Source: RGIG3178 sp963674495 (GTDB lineage Bacteria; Bacillota; Clostridia; Christensenellales; QAND01). From it: a stretch of 64,000 nucleotides of DNA. The notes under the pieces were generated by a model, which searched no databases, had not been told where the DNA came from, and saw only the letters and a program-made list of their open reading frames with translations. Position 1 is the first letter of the stretch; the number at the start of each line of letters is the position of its first letter. The DNA is taken from NCBI GenBank assembly GCA_963674495.2, contig CAXXLG010000002.1:310001-374000 (forward strand). Reading direction: 5' to 3'. Shown piece by piece: positions 8,647 to 16,136 of this stretch. The translations under genes were made by a program, and so were the position numbers.

Positions 8647-9132
8647 TCACGGTAGGGGATCGGGTTTGGGCAACAGTGCGTTTTCCTTATCCATTCGGTC
8701 AAAAAACGCTAATAGCGCCTGCAACGATTTGACGATTTCGGGATATTCACCAATGCGGAAATCGTGAAGCACGCTTCGCACCATATTGTCGTGGAACTGC
8801 TTGTGCTTTTGATAAAAGAATATGCCCTGTTCGGTCAGCGAGAGTACGCTCTTTCGCTTATCCTTCTCAAGTTTGGTTTTTTCCAAGTACTTCTTTTTAA
8901 CAAGCCTTGAAACGGTCACGCTGGTCGTCGCTTTGGTGGTACCAAATTCCTCCGCGATCTGAGTCAGCGTCACATTTGGGGTTTCTTGCACAATCTCCAG
9001 AACATGCATTTCCGTACGGCTCAACGTGCGATTGGATGAGAGGGAAACGCTCTTTTCCTGTAGCCGCAATATCTTATAAAACAGATCCTTGAGCACATGG
9101 TTCAATACCGTTTCAATTTGATCCTGCGTCAT
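8647..9132 (-). CDS. MarR-family regulator, probably FabT-type control of fatty-acid synthesis
   Basis: Winged helix-turn-helix protein of 161 residues. The DNA-binding region is about residues 35-105: MHVLEIVQETPNVTLTQIAEEF, a TTKATTSVTVSRLVKKKYLEK recognition segment and a wing at KDKRKSVLSLTEQG. The start at 9132 is chosen for its GGGAGGGGAT site; the longer frame from 9330 would run through the promoter. FabT proteins of streptococci and clostridia sit at the head of fab clusters and repress them with acyl-ACP as co-repressor. The same role is inferred here from family and position only. Confidence 0.85.
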   Translation of the reverse strand: MTQDQIETVLNHVLKDLFYKILRLQEKSVSLSSNRTLSRTEMHVLEIVQETPNVTLTQIAEEFGTTKATTSVTVSRLVKKKYLEKTKLEKDKRKSVLSLTEQGIFFYQKHKQFHDNMVRSVLHDFRIGEYPEIVKSLQALLAFFDRMDKENALLPKPDPLP

Positions 9133-9182
9133 TATATCCCCTCCCACGACACCTTTGTTGGTACGGATAGTCTTATTATGCC

Positions 9183-9211
9183 AATATATCATACGGTCTG
9201 CCGGTTGGCAA
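9183..9211 (-). promoter_or_regulatory. Promoter of the MarR/FabT-type gene
   Basis: Minus-strand TTGCCA (9206-9211), a 17-base spacer and TATATT (9183-9188), about 50 bases upstream of the chosen start codon. Confidence 0.6.
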
Positions 9212-9349
9212 TGTCGGCAAGGGTTGTAAGGGGCATAAAATACCGACTGCACGGGCGTTTTTTGATAAATTGCTCCGCATAACACGCCACGATGATTATG
9301 GTTTTCAATGCTGGTAAAAACCACAAGCATCTGAGCGACAAAAAAACGC

Positions 9350-9378
9350 TTGCAATTGACGAAGCTACATATTATAAT
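9350..9378 (+). promoter_or_regulatory. Promoter of the polyamine operon
   Basis: TTGCAA (9350-9355), a 17-base spacer and TATAAT (9373-9378), with a perfect -10. It points at speD, whose start codon is 384 bases downstream, so the transcript would have a long leader. Confidence 0.65.
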
Positions 9379-9384
9379 CCCATT

Positions 9385-9762
9385 TCGTCAATAGGTATAG
9401 GGAGCACCCTATGGTAAGCAACGGTCGACAACGGATACTGGATCATCCCGGGTTTTAAAAACCGACGTTGAGCTAAGCGGATATAGCGCAAACCGCGACT
9501 GACAACATGGTTGCCTTTATTGGTTGGGCGTAACATTTTGGCATATACGCTGGCTACTCCATAGTTGTGCACAAAGACACATCACCCCTGTGATACAATC
9601 AATATGAGCGGCAAAAGTAGTTCCTTGCCAAATAGACTCAAAGACATGAAAAGCCCGGCTGTACGTTGCGAAATTGGCATCTTTCATCGGATTGAACGAC
9701 CGGGCGGCATGTGCCGTACACTGCCGGGTGTTTTTAGTCGGCGGCATCGAGGAGAGGGAACG
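9385..9762 (+). promoter_or_regulatory. Long structured leader upstream of speD
   Basis: No gene was recognised in this 378-base stretch. Several hairpins can be drawn: ATAGGG-AGCA-CCCTAT near 9398-9413, a GGTTTT/AAAACC stem near 9455, and GCGG/CCGC near 9480-9500. Near the gene, CCCGGC (9654-9659) can pair either, shifted by one base, with CCGGGC (9700-9705) or with GCCGGG (9723-9728). The second pairing is followed directly by TG and five T, like an intrinsic terminator. Two exclusive pairings before a T-run and a start codon fit an attenuator or riboswitch, but I recognise no known class. Confidence 0.4.
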
Positions 9763-10527
9763 ATGGACACAAAACTAAAACTGTACGGGTTCAACAACCT
9801 GACAAAATCCTTGAGTTTTAATATCTACGATGTTTGCTATGCCAAAGGCATCGCCGATCAGCGCGATTACGTTGCCTATGTCAACGATATGTACAACGCC
9901 GACCGGCTCATCGGTATTCTCCAGCACGTTGCCGATATGATCGGGGCACAGATTTTGAACATATCCAAACAGGACTATGATCCGTTGGGTGCCAGCGTTA
10001 CCTTTTTAATCGCCGAGCAACCGTTGTCCGGTCTTCGAGCATACGGCGATACGCTGTTGGCTCATCTTGACAAGAGCCATGTGACCGTACATACCTACCC
10101 CGAGTACCACCCGGAAACATCCATTGCGACCTTCCGCGTGGACATCGACGTCGCGACCTGTGGGCAGATCACGCCGCTTCGAACATTGGATTATTTGATT
10201 GGAAGTTTTGATTCTGATATCATTACAATGGACTACCGCGTACGGGGGTTCACGCGCGATGTCAACGGAATCAAATTTTTTATAGATGACGAGATGAAAT
10301 CCATACGCGATTTCATCGCTCCTTCTATACTCCAACGATACGATGCCGTAGACATCAACGTGCCGCAAGTCAACCTGTTTCACACCAAGATGTTGCTTCG
10401 CGAGATGGACTTACAGAACTACCTGTTTCGAAGGAACGTGGATGCGTTGCCAAAGAAAGAACAAACAGCCATTACAAACGGTTTGCGAAAGGAAATGTTG
10501 GATATCTTCAACAGCAGCAACGCCTGA
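9763..10527 (+). CDS. speD: S-adenosylmethionine decarboxylase proenzyme (large, E. coli type)
   Basis: Pyruvoyl enzyme that makes decarboxylated SAM, the aminopropyl donor of SpeE. The 254 residues follow E. coli SpeD closely from KLYGFNNLTKSLSFN to the IFHTKMLL-like NLFHTKMLLREMDL. Self-cleavage is expected before the Ser of LDKSHVTVHTYPE, where the pyruvoyl group forms. The ATG at 9763 follows GAGGAGAGGG; the longer upstream frame has no such site. It is the first gene of the polyamine operon. Confidence 0.95.
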   Translation: MDTKLKLYGFNNLTKSLSFNIYDVCYAKGIADQRDYVAYVNDMYNADRLIGILQHVADMIGAQILNISKQDYDPLGASVTFLIAEQPLSGLRAYGDTLLAHLDKSHVTVHTYPEYHPETSIATFRVDIDVATCGQITPLRTLDYLIGSFDSDIITMDYRVRGFTRDVNGIKFFIDDEMKSIRDFIAPSILQRYDAVDINVPQVNLFHTKMLLREMDLQNYLFRRNVDALPKKEQTAITNGLRKEMLDIFNSSNA

Positions 10528-10541
10528 TAACGGGAGGGTGC

Positions 10542-11996
10542 ATGAGCGAACTGGATCAACATAGGGCGCCGATCATGGAAGCGCTGCAGGAACACCGGGC
10601 TGCACGGGTGGTTCCCTTTGACGTGCCCGGACACAAACAGGGCCGCGGCAACCCTGAGCTGGTGGCGTTTTTAGGGCGGGCTTGCCTAGAAGCGGACGTC
10701 AATTCCATGAAGCCGCTAGACAACCTGAGCCATCCCGTTTCCGTGATCAAGCAGGCGGAGGATCTGGCCGCGCTCGCCTTTATGGCGGCGCATGCGTTTT
10801 TTATGGTAAACGGGACGACGTCCGCCGTACAGAGCATGATCCTATCCGTGTGCAAGCGCGGCGATAAGATCATCCTGCCACGCAACGTACACCAGAGTGT
10901 CATCAACGCACTGGTGCTGTGCGGTGCGGTGCCGGTATATGTCAACCCGCGCACCAACGACAGGCTGGGCATCGCGCTTGGTATGTCGCTCCAGGATGTA
11001 CGCTGTGCGATAGAACGCTATCCGGATGCCAAAGCGGTTTTTATCAACAACCCCACGTATTACGGTATATGCTCCAACCTTGAAAGCATCGTTGATCTAT
11101 CGCATAAAGCGGGCATGACCGTTCTTGTGGACGAAGCGCACGGTACGCACTTTTACTTCGGCGACGATATGCCCAAAAGTGCCATGGCCGCGGGTGCCGA
11201 TATGGCCAGTATCAGTATGCACAAATCCGGCGGATCGCTTACCCAGAGTTCGCTTTTGGTCATCGGGCCGCGCATGAACAAGGGCCATGTACGCCAGATC
11301 ATAAATTTGACGCAGACTACCAGCGCCTCGTATCTTTTGATGTCCAGCCTGGACGTATCCAGAAAGAATCTGGCGCTCAATGGCAAGGCGATCTTCAAGC
11401 GGGTAACAGATCTTGCTACGTATGCCCGGAAGGAAATCAACCAAATCGGGGATTACTATGCCTACGGGCACGAGCTTACAAACGGGGATACCATCTACGA
11501 TTTCGACCCGACCAAGCTGAGCATATTTACGCTGGACATGGGACTCGCGGGCATTGAGGTATACGAGATACTGCGCGACGAGTACAGCATTCAGGTGGAA
11601 TTCGGCGACGTGGGCAATATACTGGCCTATCTGTCCATCGGGGATCGGGAACGGGATGTCGAGCGGTTGGTCAGCGCACTGTCCGAGATCCGCCGCCGCT
11701 ACAAGCGCGAGCGGTCCGATTTAATCCCCATGGAATACATCAGCCCGGAGGTCGTATGCACGCCGCAGGAGGCGTTCTACGCCGACAAACAATTGTTACC
11801 CATCGAACAGAGCGCGGGCCATATCTGCGCTGAATGCGTGATGTGCTACCCGCCCGGCATTCCCATGTTGGCCCCCGGTGAACGCATTACAAAGGACATA
11901 CTGGAGTATATCCGCTACATGAAGGAGCGGGGCGGTACGCTGACCGGACCCAAGGACAGCACCATCGAGCACCTGCAGGTGCTCAAAGGAAGGTGA
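10542..11996 (+). CDS. speA: PLP-dependent arginine decarboxylase (Orn/Lys/Arg decarboxylase family, fold III-less short form)
   Basis: Aspartate-aminotransferase-fold decarboxylase of 484 residues, the length of Bacillus subtilis SpeA (YaaO-type proteins are similar). PLP should bind the Lys in SISMHKSGGSLTQSS; VDEAHGTHF holds the Asp that contacts the cofactor nitrogen. The N-terminal VPFDVPGHKQGRG is characteristic. Substrate is not certain from sequence, since lysine and arginine decarboxylases look alike. Arginine is inferred because agmatinase (speB) is two genes downstream. It starts 12 bases after speD behind a GGGAGG site. Confidence 0.88.
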   Translation: MSELDQHRAPIMEALQEHRAARVVPFDVPGHKQGRGNPELVAFLGRACLEADVNSMKPLDNLSHPVSVIKQAEDLAALAFMAAHAFFMVNGTTSAVQSMILSVCKRGDKIILPRNVHQSVINALVLCGAVPVYVNPRTNDRLGIALGMSLQDVRCAIERYPDAKAVFINNPTYYGICSNLESIVDLSHKAGMTVLVDEAHGTHFYFGDDMPKSAMAAGADMASISMHKSGGSLTQSSLLVIGPRMNKGHVRQIINLTQTTSASYLLMSSLDVSRKNLALNGKAIFKRVTDLATYARKEINQIGDYYAYGHELTNGDTIYDFDPTKLSIFTLDMGLAGIEVYEILRDEYSIQVEFGDVGNILAYLSIGDRERDVERLVSALSEIRRRYKRERSDLIPMEYISPEVVCTPQEAFYADKQLLPIEQSAGHICAECVMCYPPGIPMLAPGERITKDILEYIRYMKERGGTLTGPKDSTIEHLQVLKGR

Positions 11997-12001
11997 TGCG
12001 C

Positions 12002-12877
12002 ATGCAACTCGTCTTTATGGAACAACATACAAAGCACGCTAGCCTCAGCATCGACGTGGATCGACAATTGTACAGCGCCCAGAGCAAATTTCAACGCATC
12101 GATGTGTTGGAATCGTTCGCATATGGCAAAATACTGGTGCTTGACGGCGTGTTGATGCTCACCGAGAAGGACGAATTCATCTATCACGAGATGATCGTGC
12201 ATGTGCCCATGGCCGTGCACCCCGATGCCAGGCGCGTGCTGGTGATCGGCGGGGGGGACGGTGGTGCCGTACGTGAGCTGTGCCGTTATCCGCACGTTGA
12301 GCGTATTGACATGGTGGAGATCGATGAGGACGTGGTATCGGTATGCAAGCAATATCTGCCCGAAGTGGCATCGGGATTTGACGATGCGCGCCTTACCGTC
12401 TTCTACGAGGACGGTCTTCGGTATATCCGCCGCTTTACCGACGCATACGACCTCATCATCGTGGATTCTACCGATCCTTTCGGCCCGGGCGAAGGACTCT
12501 TTACAAAGGAATTTTACGGCAACTGCTTCAACGCGCTGCACGAGGACGGCATTCTGGTCAACCAGCACGAGAGCCCTTTCTACCCTGAGGACGCATTTGC
12601 CGTCAAGCGGATCCACACGCGTATCGTACAGAGTTTTCCGCTGAGCCGATTGTACCAGGCCCATATACCGACCTACCCGTCTGGACACTGGTTGTTTGGC
12701 TTTTCAACCAAAAAATACCATCCCGTGCGCCACCTCGACGCACAAAAATGGAACGCGCTTGGCATACAAACGCGTTATTACAACACCAATCTGCACAAGG
12801 CATCCTTTGCGCTACCCACGTACGTGGAGGATCTGATCAAGGAGGTGGAAGGCAATGACAACGATGTTTGGCTTTGA
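12002..12877 (+). CDS. speE: Polyamine aminopropyltransferase (spermidine synthase)
   Basis: Transfers an aminopropyl group from decarboxylated SAM to putrescine or another amine. The 291 residues have the Rossmann methyltransferase-like fold with VLVIGGGDGGAVREL, the acidic MVEIDEDV, the catalytic VDSTDPFGPGEGLFT loop and AHIPTYPSGHW. ATG 12002 is chosen over the GTG and ATG just before it because AAAGGAAGG is 8 bases upstream. The end overlaps speB by 23 bases. The acceptor could also be spermidine, a possibility raised by the second spermidine pathway in this operon. Confidence 0.93.
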   Translation: MQLVFMEQHTKHASLSIDVDRQLYSAQSKFQRIDVLESFAYGKILVLDGVLMLTEKDEFIYHEMIVHVPMAVHPDARRVLVIGGGDGGAVRELCRYPHVERIDMVEIDEDVVSVCKQYLPEVASGFDDARLTVFYEDGLRYIRRFTDAYDLIIVDSTDPFGPGEGLFTKEFYGNCFNALHEDGILVNQHESPFYPEDAFAVKRIHTRIVQSFPLSRLYQAHIPTYPSGHWLFGFSTKKYHPVRHLDAQKWNALGIQTRYYNTNLHKASFALPTYVEDLIKEVEGNDNDVWL

Positions 12878-13697
12878 TACACCCTACGAATGCGCCGATA
12901 TCGTATTGTACGGCGCGCCGTTTGATTCCACTGCCAGCTTCCGCCCGGGCAGCCGTTTTGCGCCAAACGCCATGCGCAACGATTCCCATGCGCTGGAGAG
13001 CTACAGCCCGTATCTCGATGCCGACTTGATAGACAGCGCCATCCACGACGCAGGCGATCTTGATTTGTGCATCGGCGAAACGCAAAAAACCCTGTCCGCC
13101 ATCCGGGCGTTCGCAGATAGGGTGATGGACGACGGCAAGCTACCCGTGATGATCGGCGGCGAACACCTCATCACGTTGGGTGCGATCGAGGCCGTTTTTG
13201 ACAGATACCCCGACGTATGCGTAATCCATTTCGATGCGCATACCGATCTGCGCGACCAATACCTTGGCGCAAGCCTGTCCCACGCCACCGTAATGCGCCG
13301 CATTTGGGATGTTTTGGGGGACGGTCGCATATTCCAGTTCGGCATACGCTCCGGCACGCAAGAGGAATTTTCATGGGCCAGGGAACATGTGCGCATGCAA
13401 AGGTTTGATTTGTCGGGACTTTCGCATCTGGTGAATTCGCTCAAGGGTAAGCCCGTGTACGTTTCGCTGGATCTGGACGTGCTTGACCCCTCGGTTTTCC
13501 CCGGCACGGGCACGCCGGAGCCGGGCGGTGTAACGTTCATGCAACTGCTTGAAGCGGTGTACGAACTGGCGCCACTGAACATCGTAGGCTGTGATTTGAA
13601 CGAACTGTGCCCCGTATACGATCAGAGCGGCGCATCCACCGCTGTTGCACTCAAGATCCTGCGCGAGCTTCTGCTTGTGCTTTGCACCAAGGAATAG
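12855..13697 (+). CDS. speB: Agmatinase (ureohydrolase family)
   Basis: Manganese enzyme that splits agmatine into putrescine and urea. The 280 residues carry the three metal-site motifs: GGEHLIT (about residues 97-103), HFDAHTDLRD (about 118-127) and SLDLDVLDP (about 198-206), plus GTGTPEPGG. Family members vary in substrate; the neighbouring arginine decarboxylase supports agmatine. It begins inside the 3' end of speE behind GGAGG. Confidence 0.93.
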   Translation: MTTMFGFDTPYECADIVLYGAPFDSTASFRPGSRFAPNAMRNDSHALESYSPYLDADLIDSAIHDAGDLDLCIGETQKTLSAIRAFADRVMDDGKLPVMIGGEHLITLGAIEAVFDRYPDVCVIHFDAHTDLRDQYLGASLSHATVMRRIWDVLGDGRIFQFGIRSGTQEEFSWAREHVRMQRFDLSGLSHLVNSLKGKPVYVSLDLDVLDPSVFPGTGTPEPGGVTFMQLLEAVYELAPLNIVGCDLNELCPVYDQSGASTAVALKILRELLLVLCTKE

Positions 13698-13709
13698 GAG
13701 GAGAATACG

Positions 13710-14909
13710 ATGGGAAAAGCAATGATCATAGGAGCGGGCGGCGTTGCGGGCGTGGTCGTTCACAAGTGCTGCCAAAACCCCGAAGTATTTGAACACATCA
13801 TGATCGCAAGCCGTACCAAATCCAAGTGCGACGCGTTGAAGGCAAAGCTGGGCGGCGGGAAAACACGCATTGAAACGGCTCAGGTGGATGCCGACAATGT
13901 GGATGAAGTTGTTGATCTGATCAACGCGTTCAAGCCGGACATCGTGATGAATCTCGCGCTGCCGTACCAGGACCTTTCCATCATGGACGCCTGTCTTGCC
14001 ACCGGCACACATTATCTGGACACGGCGAACTATGAACCGATCGATACCGCCAAGTTTGAATACAGCTGGCAATGGGCGTATAGGGACCGGTTTGAAAAAG
14101 CGGGTATCACGGCCATTTTGGGCAGCGGATTCGATCCTGGTGTGACCGGCGTGTTCTGCGCCTACGCCCAGAAACACTATTTTGACGAGATTCACCAGAT
14201 TGATATACTGGACTGCAACGGTGGCGACCATGGTTATCCGTTCGCCACCAACTTCAATCCCGAAATCAACATCCGTGAGGTAACGGCCAACGGTCGGTAT
14301 TGGGAAAACGGTCAGTGGGTGGAAACCGAGCCGATGGAGATCAAGCGCGGATACGACTTCAAAGGGGTCGGCGAAAAGGACATGTATTTGCTCTATCACG
14401 AGGAGTTGGAGAGCCTGGCTCAAAACATCAAAGGCATCCGGCGCATCCGCTTTTTCATGACGTTTGGACAGAGCTACCTGACGCATTTACGCTGCCTGCA
14501 AAACGTGGGCATGACGTCCATCGAACCCATCGAGTTCGATGGCAAAATGATCGTGCCTCTGAAATTTCTAAAGGCCGTACTGCCCGACCCCGCGTCGCTG
14601 GGACCAAGGACTGTGGGCAAGACCAACATCGGTTGCATCATGCGCGGCATCAAAAACGACAAACCGTGTACATACTATGTCTACAACATCTGCGATCACC
14701 AGGAATGCTACCGGGAGGTGGGCAGCCAGGCCATCAGCTACACAACCGGCGTGCCCGCCATGATCGGCGCCATGATGGTTCTAACAAACAAATGGCAGAA
14801 ACCGGGTGTGTTCAACGTGGAGGAATTCGATCCCGATCCTTTCATGGATGCGCTCAACAAATGGGGTTTGCCATGGAACGAGGATTTTGATCCGGTGTTG
14901 GTGGACTGA
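13710..14909 (+). CDS. Carboxynorspermidine/carboxyspermidine dehydrogenase
   Basis: Saccharopine-dehydrogenase-like oxidoreductase of 399 residues. With NADPH it condenses aspartate semialdehyde and putrescine (or 1,3-diaminopropane) to carboxyspermidine (or carboxynorspermidine). The N-terminal MIIGAGGVAGVVVHKC is a Rossmann nucleotide-binding motif; GSGFDPGVTGVFCAYA and LDCNGGDHGYPFATNFNPEIN are typical of this subfamily rather than of lysine-degrading saccharopine dehydrogenase. The following gene overlaps it by one base and encodes the matching decarboxylase, which settles the role. A GGAGGAG site precedes the ATG. Confidence 0.93.
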   Translation: MGKAMIIGAGGVAGVVVHKCCQNPEVFEHIMIASRTKSKCDALKAKLGGGKTRIETAQVDADNVDEVVDLINAFKPDIVMNLALPYQDLSIMDACLATGTHYLDTANYEPIDTAKFEYSWQWAYRDRFEKAGITAILGSGFDPGVTGVFCAYAQKHYFDEIHQIDILDCNGGDHGYPFATNFNPEINIREVTANGRYWENGQWVETEPMEIKRGYDFKGVGEKDMYLLYHEELESLAQNIKGIRRIRFFMTFGQSYLTHLRCLQNVGMTSIEPIEFDGKMIVPLKFLKAVLPDPASLGPRTVGKTNIGCIMRGIKNDKPCTYYVYNICDHQECYREVGSQAISYTTGVPAMIGAMMVLTNKWQKPGVFNVEEFDPDPFMDALNKWGLPWNEDFDPVLVD

Positions 14910-16042
14910 TGGAACGGTGGATGTTGGATATGCCCACGCCGTGCTACGTCGTGGACGAAAGCAAGCTGGCGCGAAATCTTGGCATCCTTGAGGATGTCAT
15001 GGAGCGCAGCGGGTGTAAAATCCTTCTGGCACAAAAGGCATTTTCCATGCACAGCCTGTACCCCGTGATAAACCGGACGCTGTGCGGTACGGCGTGCAGT
15101 GGGCTGTATGAGGCGAAGCTGGGCGCCGAGCTGTTCCAAAAGGAGAACCACGTATACGCGCCTGCCTATAAGGACGAGGAGTTTGATACAATCGCGCGGC
15201 TTTGTGACCACGTCATATTCAACTCCTTTGCACAGTACCAACGCTTCGGGCCGCGCGCCAAATCGGCGGGCTGTTCCGTAGGGTTGCGCATCAATCCCCA
15301 ATGCTCCACACAAACGGGCGAAGCGATGTACGATCCCTGCGCACTCTTCTCCCGTTTAGGCATACCATCGGATGGTTTTCAACCTGCGCATATAGAGGGA
15401 ATCGACGGGCTGCACATTCATACGCTGTGCGAGCAGAACGCCGACGCCCTGATTATGACCTTGCTTGCGTTTGAAAAGAACTTCGGCCCATATCTGCACG
15501 GCATGAAATGGCTGAACCTGGGCGGCGGTCACCATATCACGCGCGACGACTACGATGTGGATGCGTTGGTTGAAACGCTGATAAGGCTTCGTGATCAATA
15601 CGACGTACAGGTGTATTTGGAGCCCGGCGAAGCCGTGGTGCTCAATGCGGGTTATTTGATCTGCCGCGTTCTTGATATCGTTCACAATGGCATCGACATC
15701 GCCATTTTAGACGCCTCCGCCGCCTGCCATATGCCGGACGTGATCGAGGTGCCCTACCGTCCCGACATCATCGGCGCAGAACAGCCCAACGTCAAGCCAC
15801 ATACCTACCGACTGGGCGGGCCGACGTGTTTGGCCGGCGACATCGTTGGCGATTATTCGTTTGATCATCTGCTTTGCACGGGAGACATGTTGGTATTCTG
15901 CGACATGGCGCACTACACCATGGTCAAGAACAACACCTTCAACGGCATGCCCTTGCCCGGTATATTCGTGCATACGAAGGACGGCACAAACAAACAGGTT
16001 CGCACGTTCGGCTACGAGGATTTCAAAAACAGGCTTTCCTAA
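14909..16042 (+). CDS. nspC: Carboxynorspermidine/carboxyspermidine decarboxylase
   Basis: PLP enzyme of the alanine-racemase fold that decarboxylates carboxyspermidine to spermidine. The 377 residues start MLDMPTPCYVVDESKL. The PLP lysine lies in KILLAQKAFS, HIHTLCEQ and LNLGGGHH follow, and YLEPGEAVVLNAGY and the late CDMAHYTMVKNNTFNGMPLP are characteristic. Its ATG overlaps the dehydrogenase stop (ATGA-type coupling). It is the last gene of the operon, followed by a strong terminator. Confidence 0.95.
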   Translation: MERWMLDMPTPCYVVDESKLARNLGILEDVMERSGCKILLAQKAFSMHSLYPVINRTLCGTACSGLYEAKLGAELFQKENHVYAPAYKDEEFDTIARLCDHVIFNSFAQYQRFGPRAKSAGCSVGLRINPQCSTQTGEAMYDPCALFSRLGIPSDGFQPAHIEGIDGLHIHTLCEQNADALIMTLLAFEKNFGPYLHGMKWLNLGGGHHITRDDYDVDALVETLIRLRDQYDVQVYLEPGEAVVLNAGYLICRVLDIVHNGIDIAILDASAACHMPDVIEVPYRPDIIGAEQPNVKPHTYRLGGPTCLAGDIVGDYSFDHLLCTGDMLVFCDMAHYTMVKNNTFNGMPLPGIFVHTKDGTNKQVRTFGYEDFKNRLS

Positions 16043-16052
16043 TACGGCGCAC

Positions 16053-16091
16053 ATGAACAAAGGCGGGCAACGATTGCCCGCCTTTGTTCAT
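16053..16091. terminator. Terminator of the polyamine operon
   Basis: Perfect 18-base inverted repeat with a 3-base loop (CGA), core AGGCGGGCAA, followed by TTTG on the plus strand. It could also stop transcripts from the minus strand. Confidence 0.9.
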
Positions 16092-16136
16092 TTTGCATAC
16101 AGTCGGCGCATGCTGCGATACAGACGAAGCTACGCT

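Noticed and set aside
8585..8670. Possible cobalamin riboswitch
   Set aside because: Only part of the core resembles the class. The 5' part and the kissing-loop region are missing, the right side is inside the MarR coding sequence, and no cobalamin-related gene follows on the plus strand.
13371..14486. Minus-strand ORF of 371 codons opposite the carboxyspermidine dehydrogenase and speB
   Set aside because: Antisense to two clear enzymes, with no start signal and no recognisable domain.
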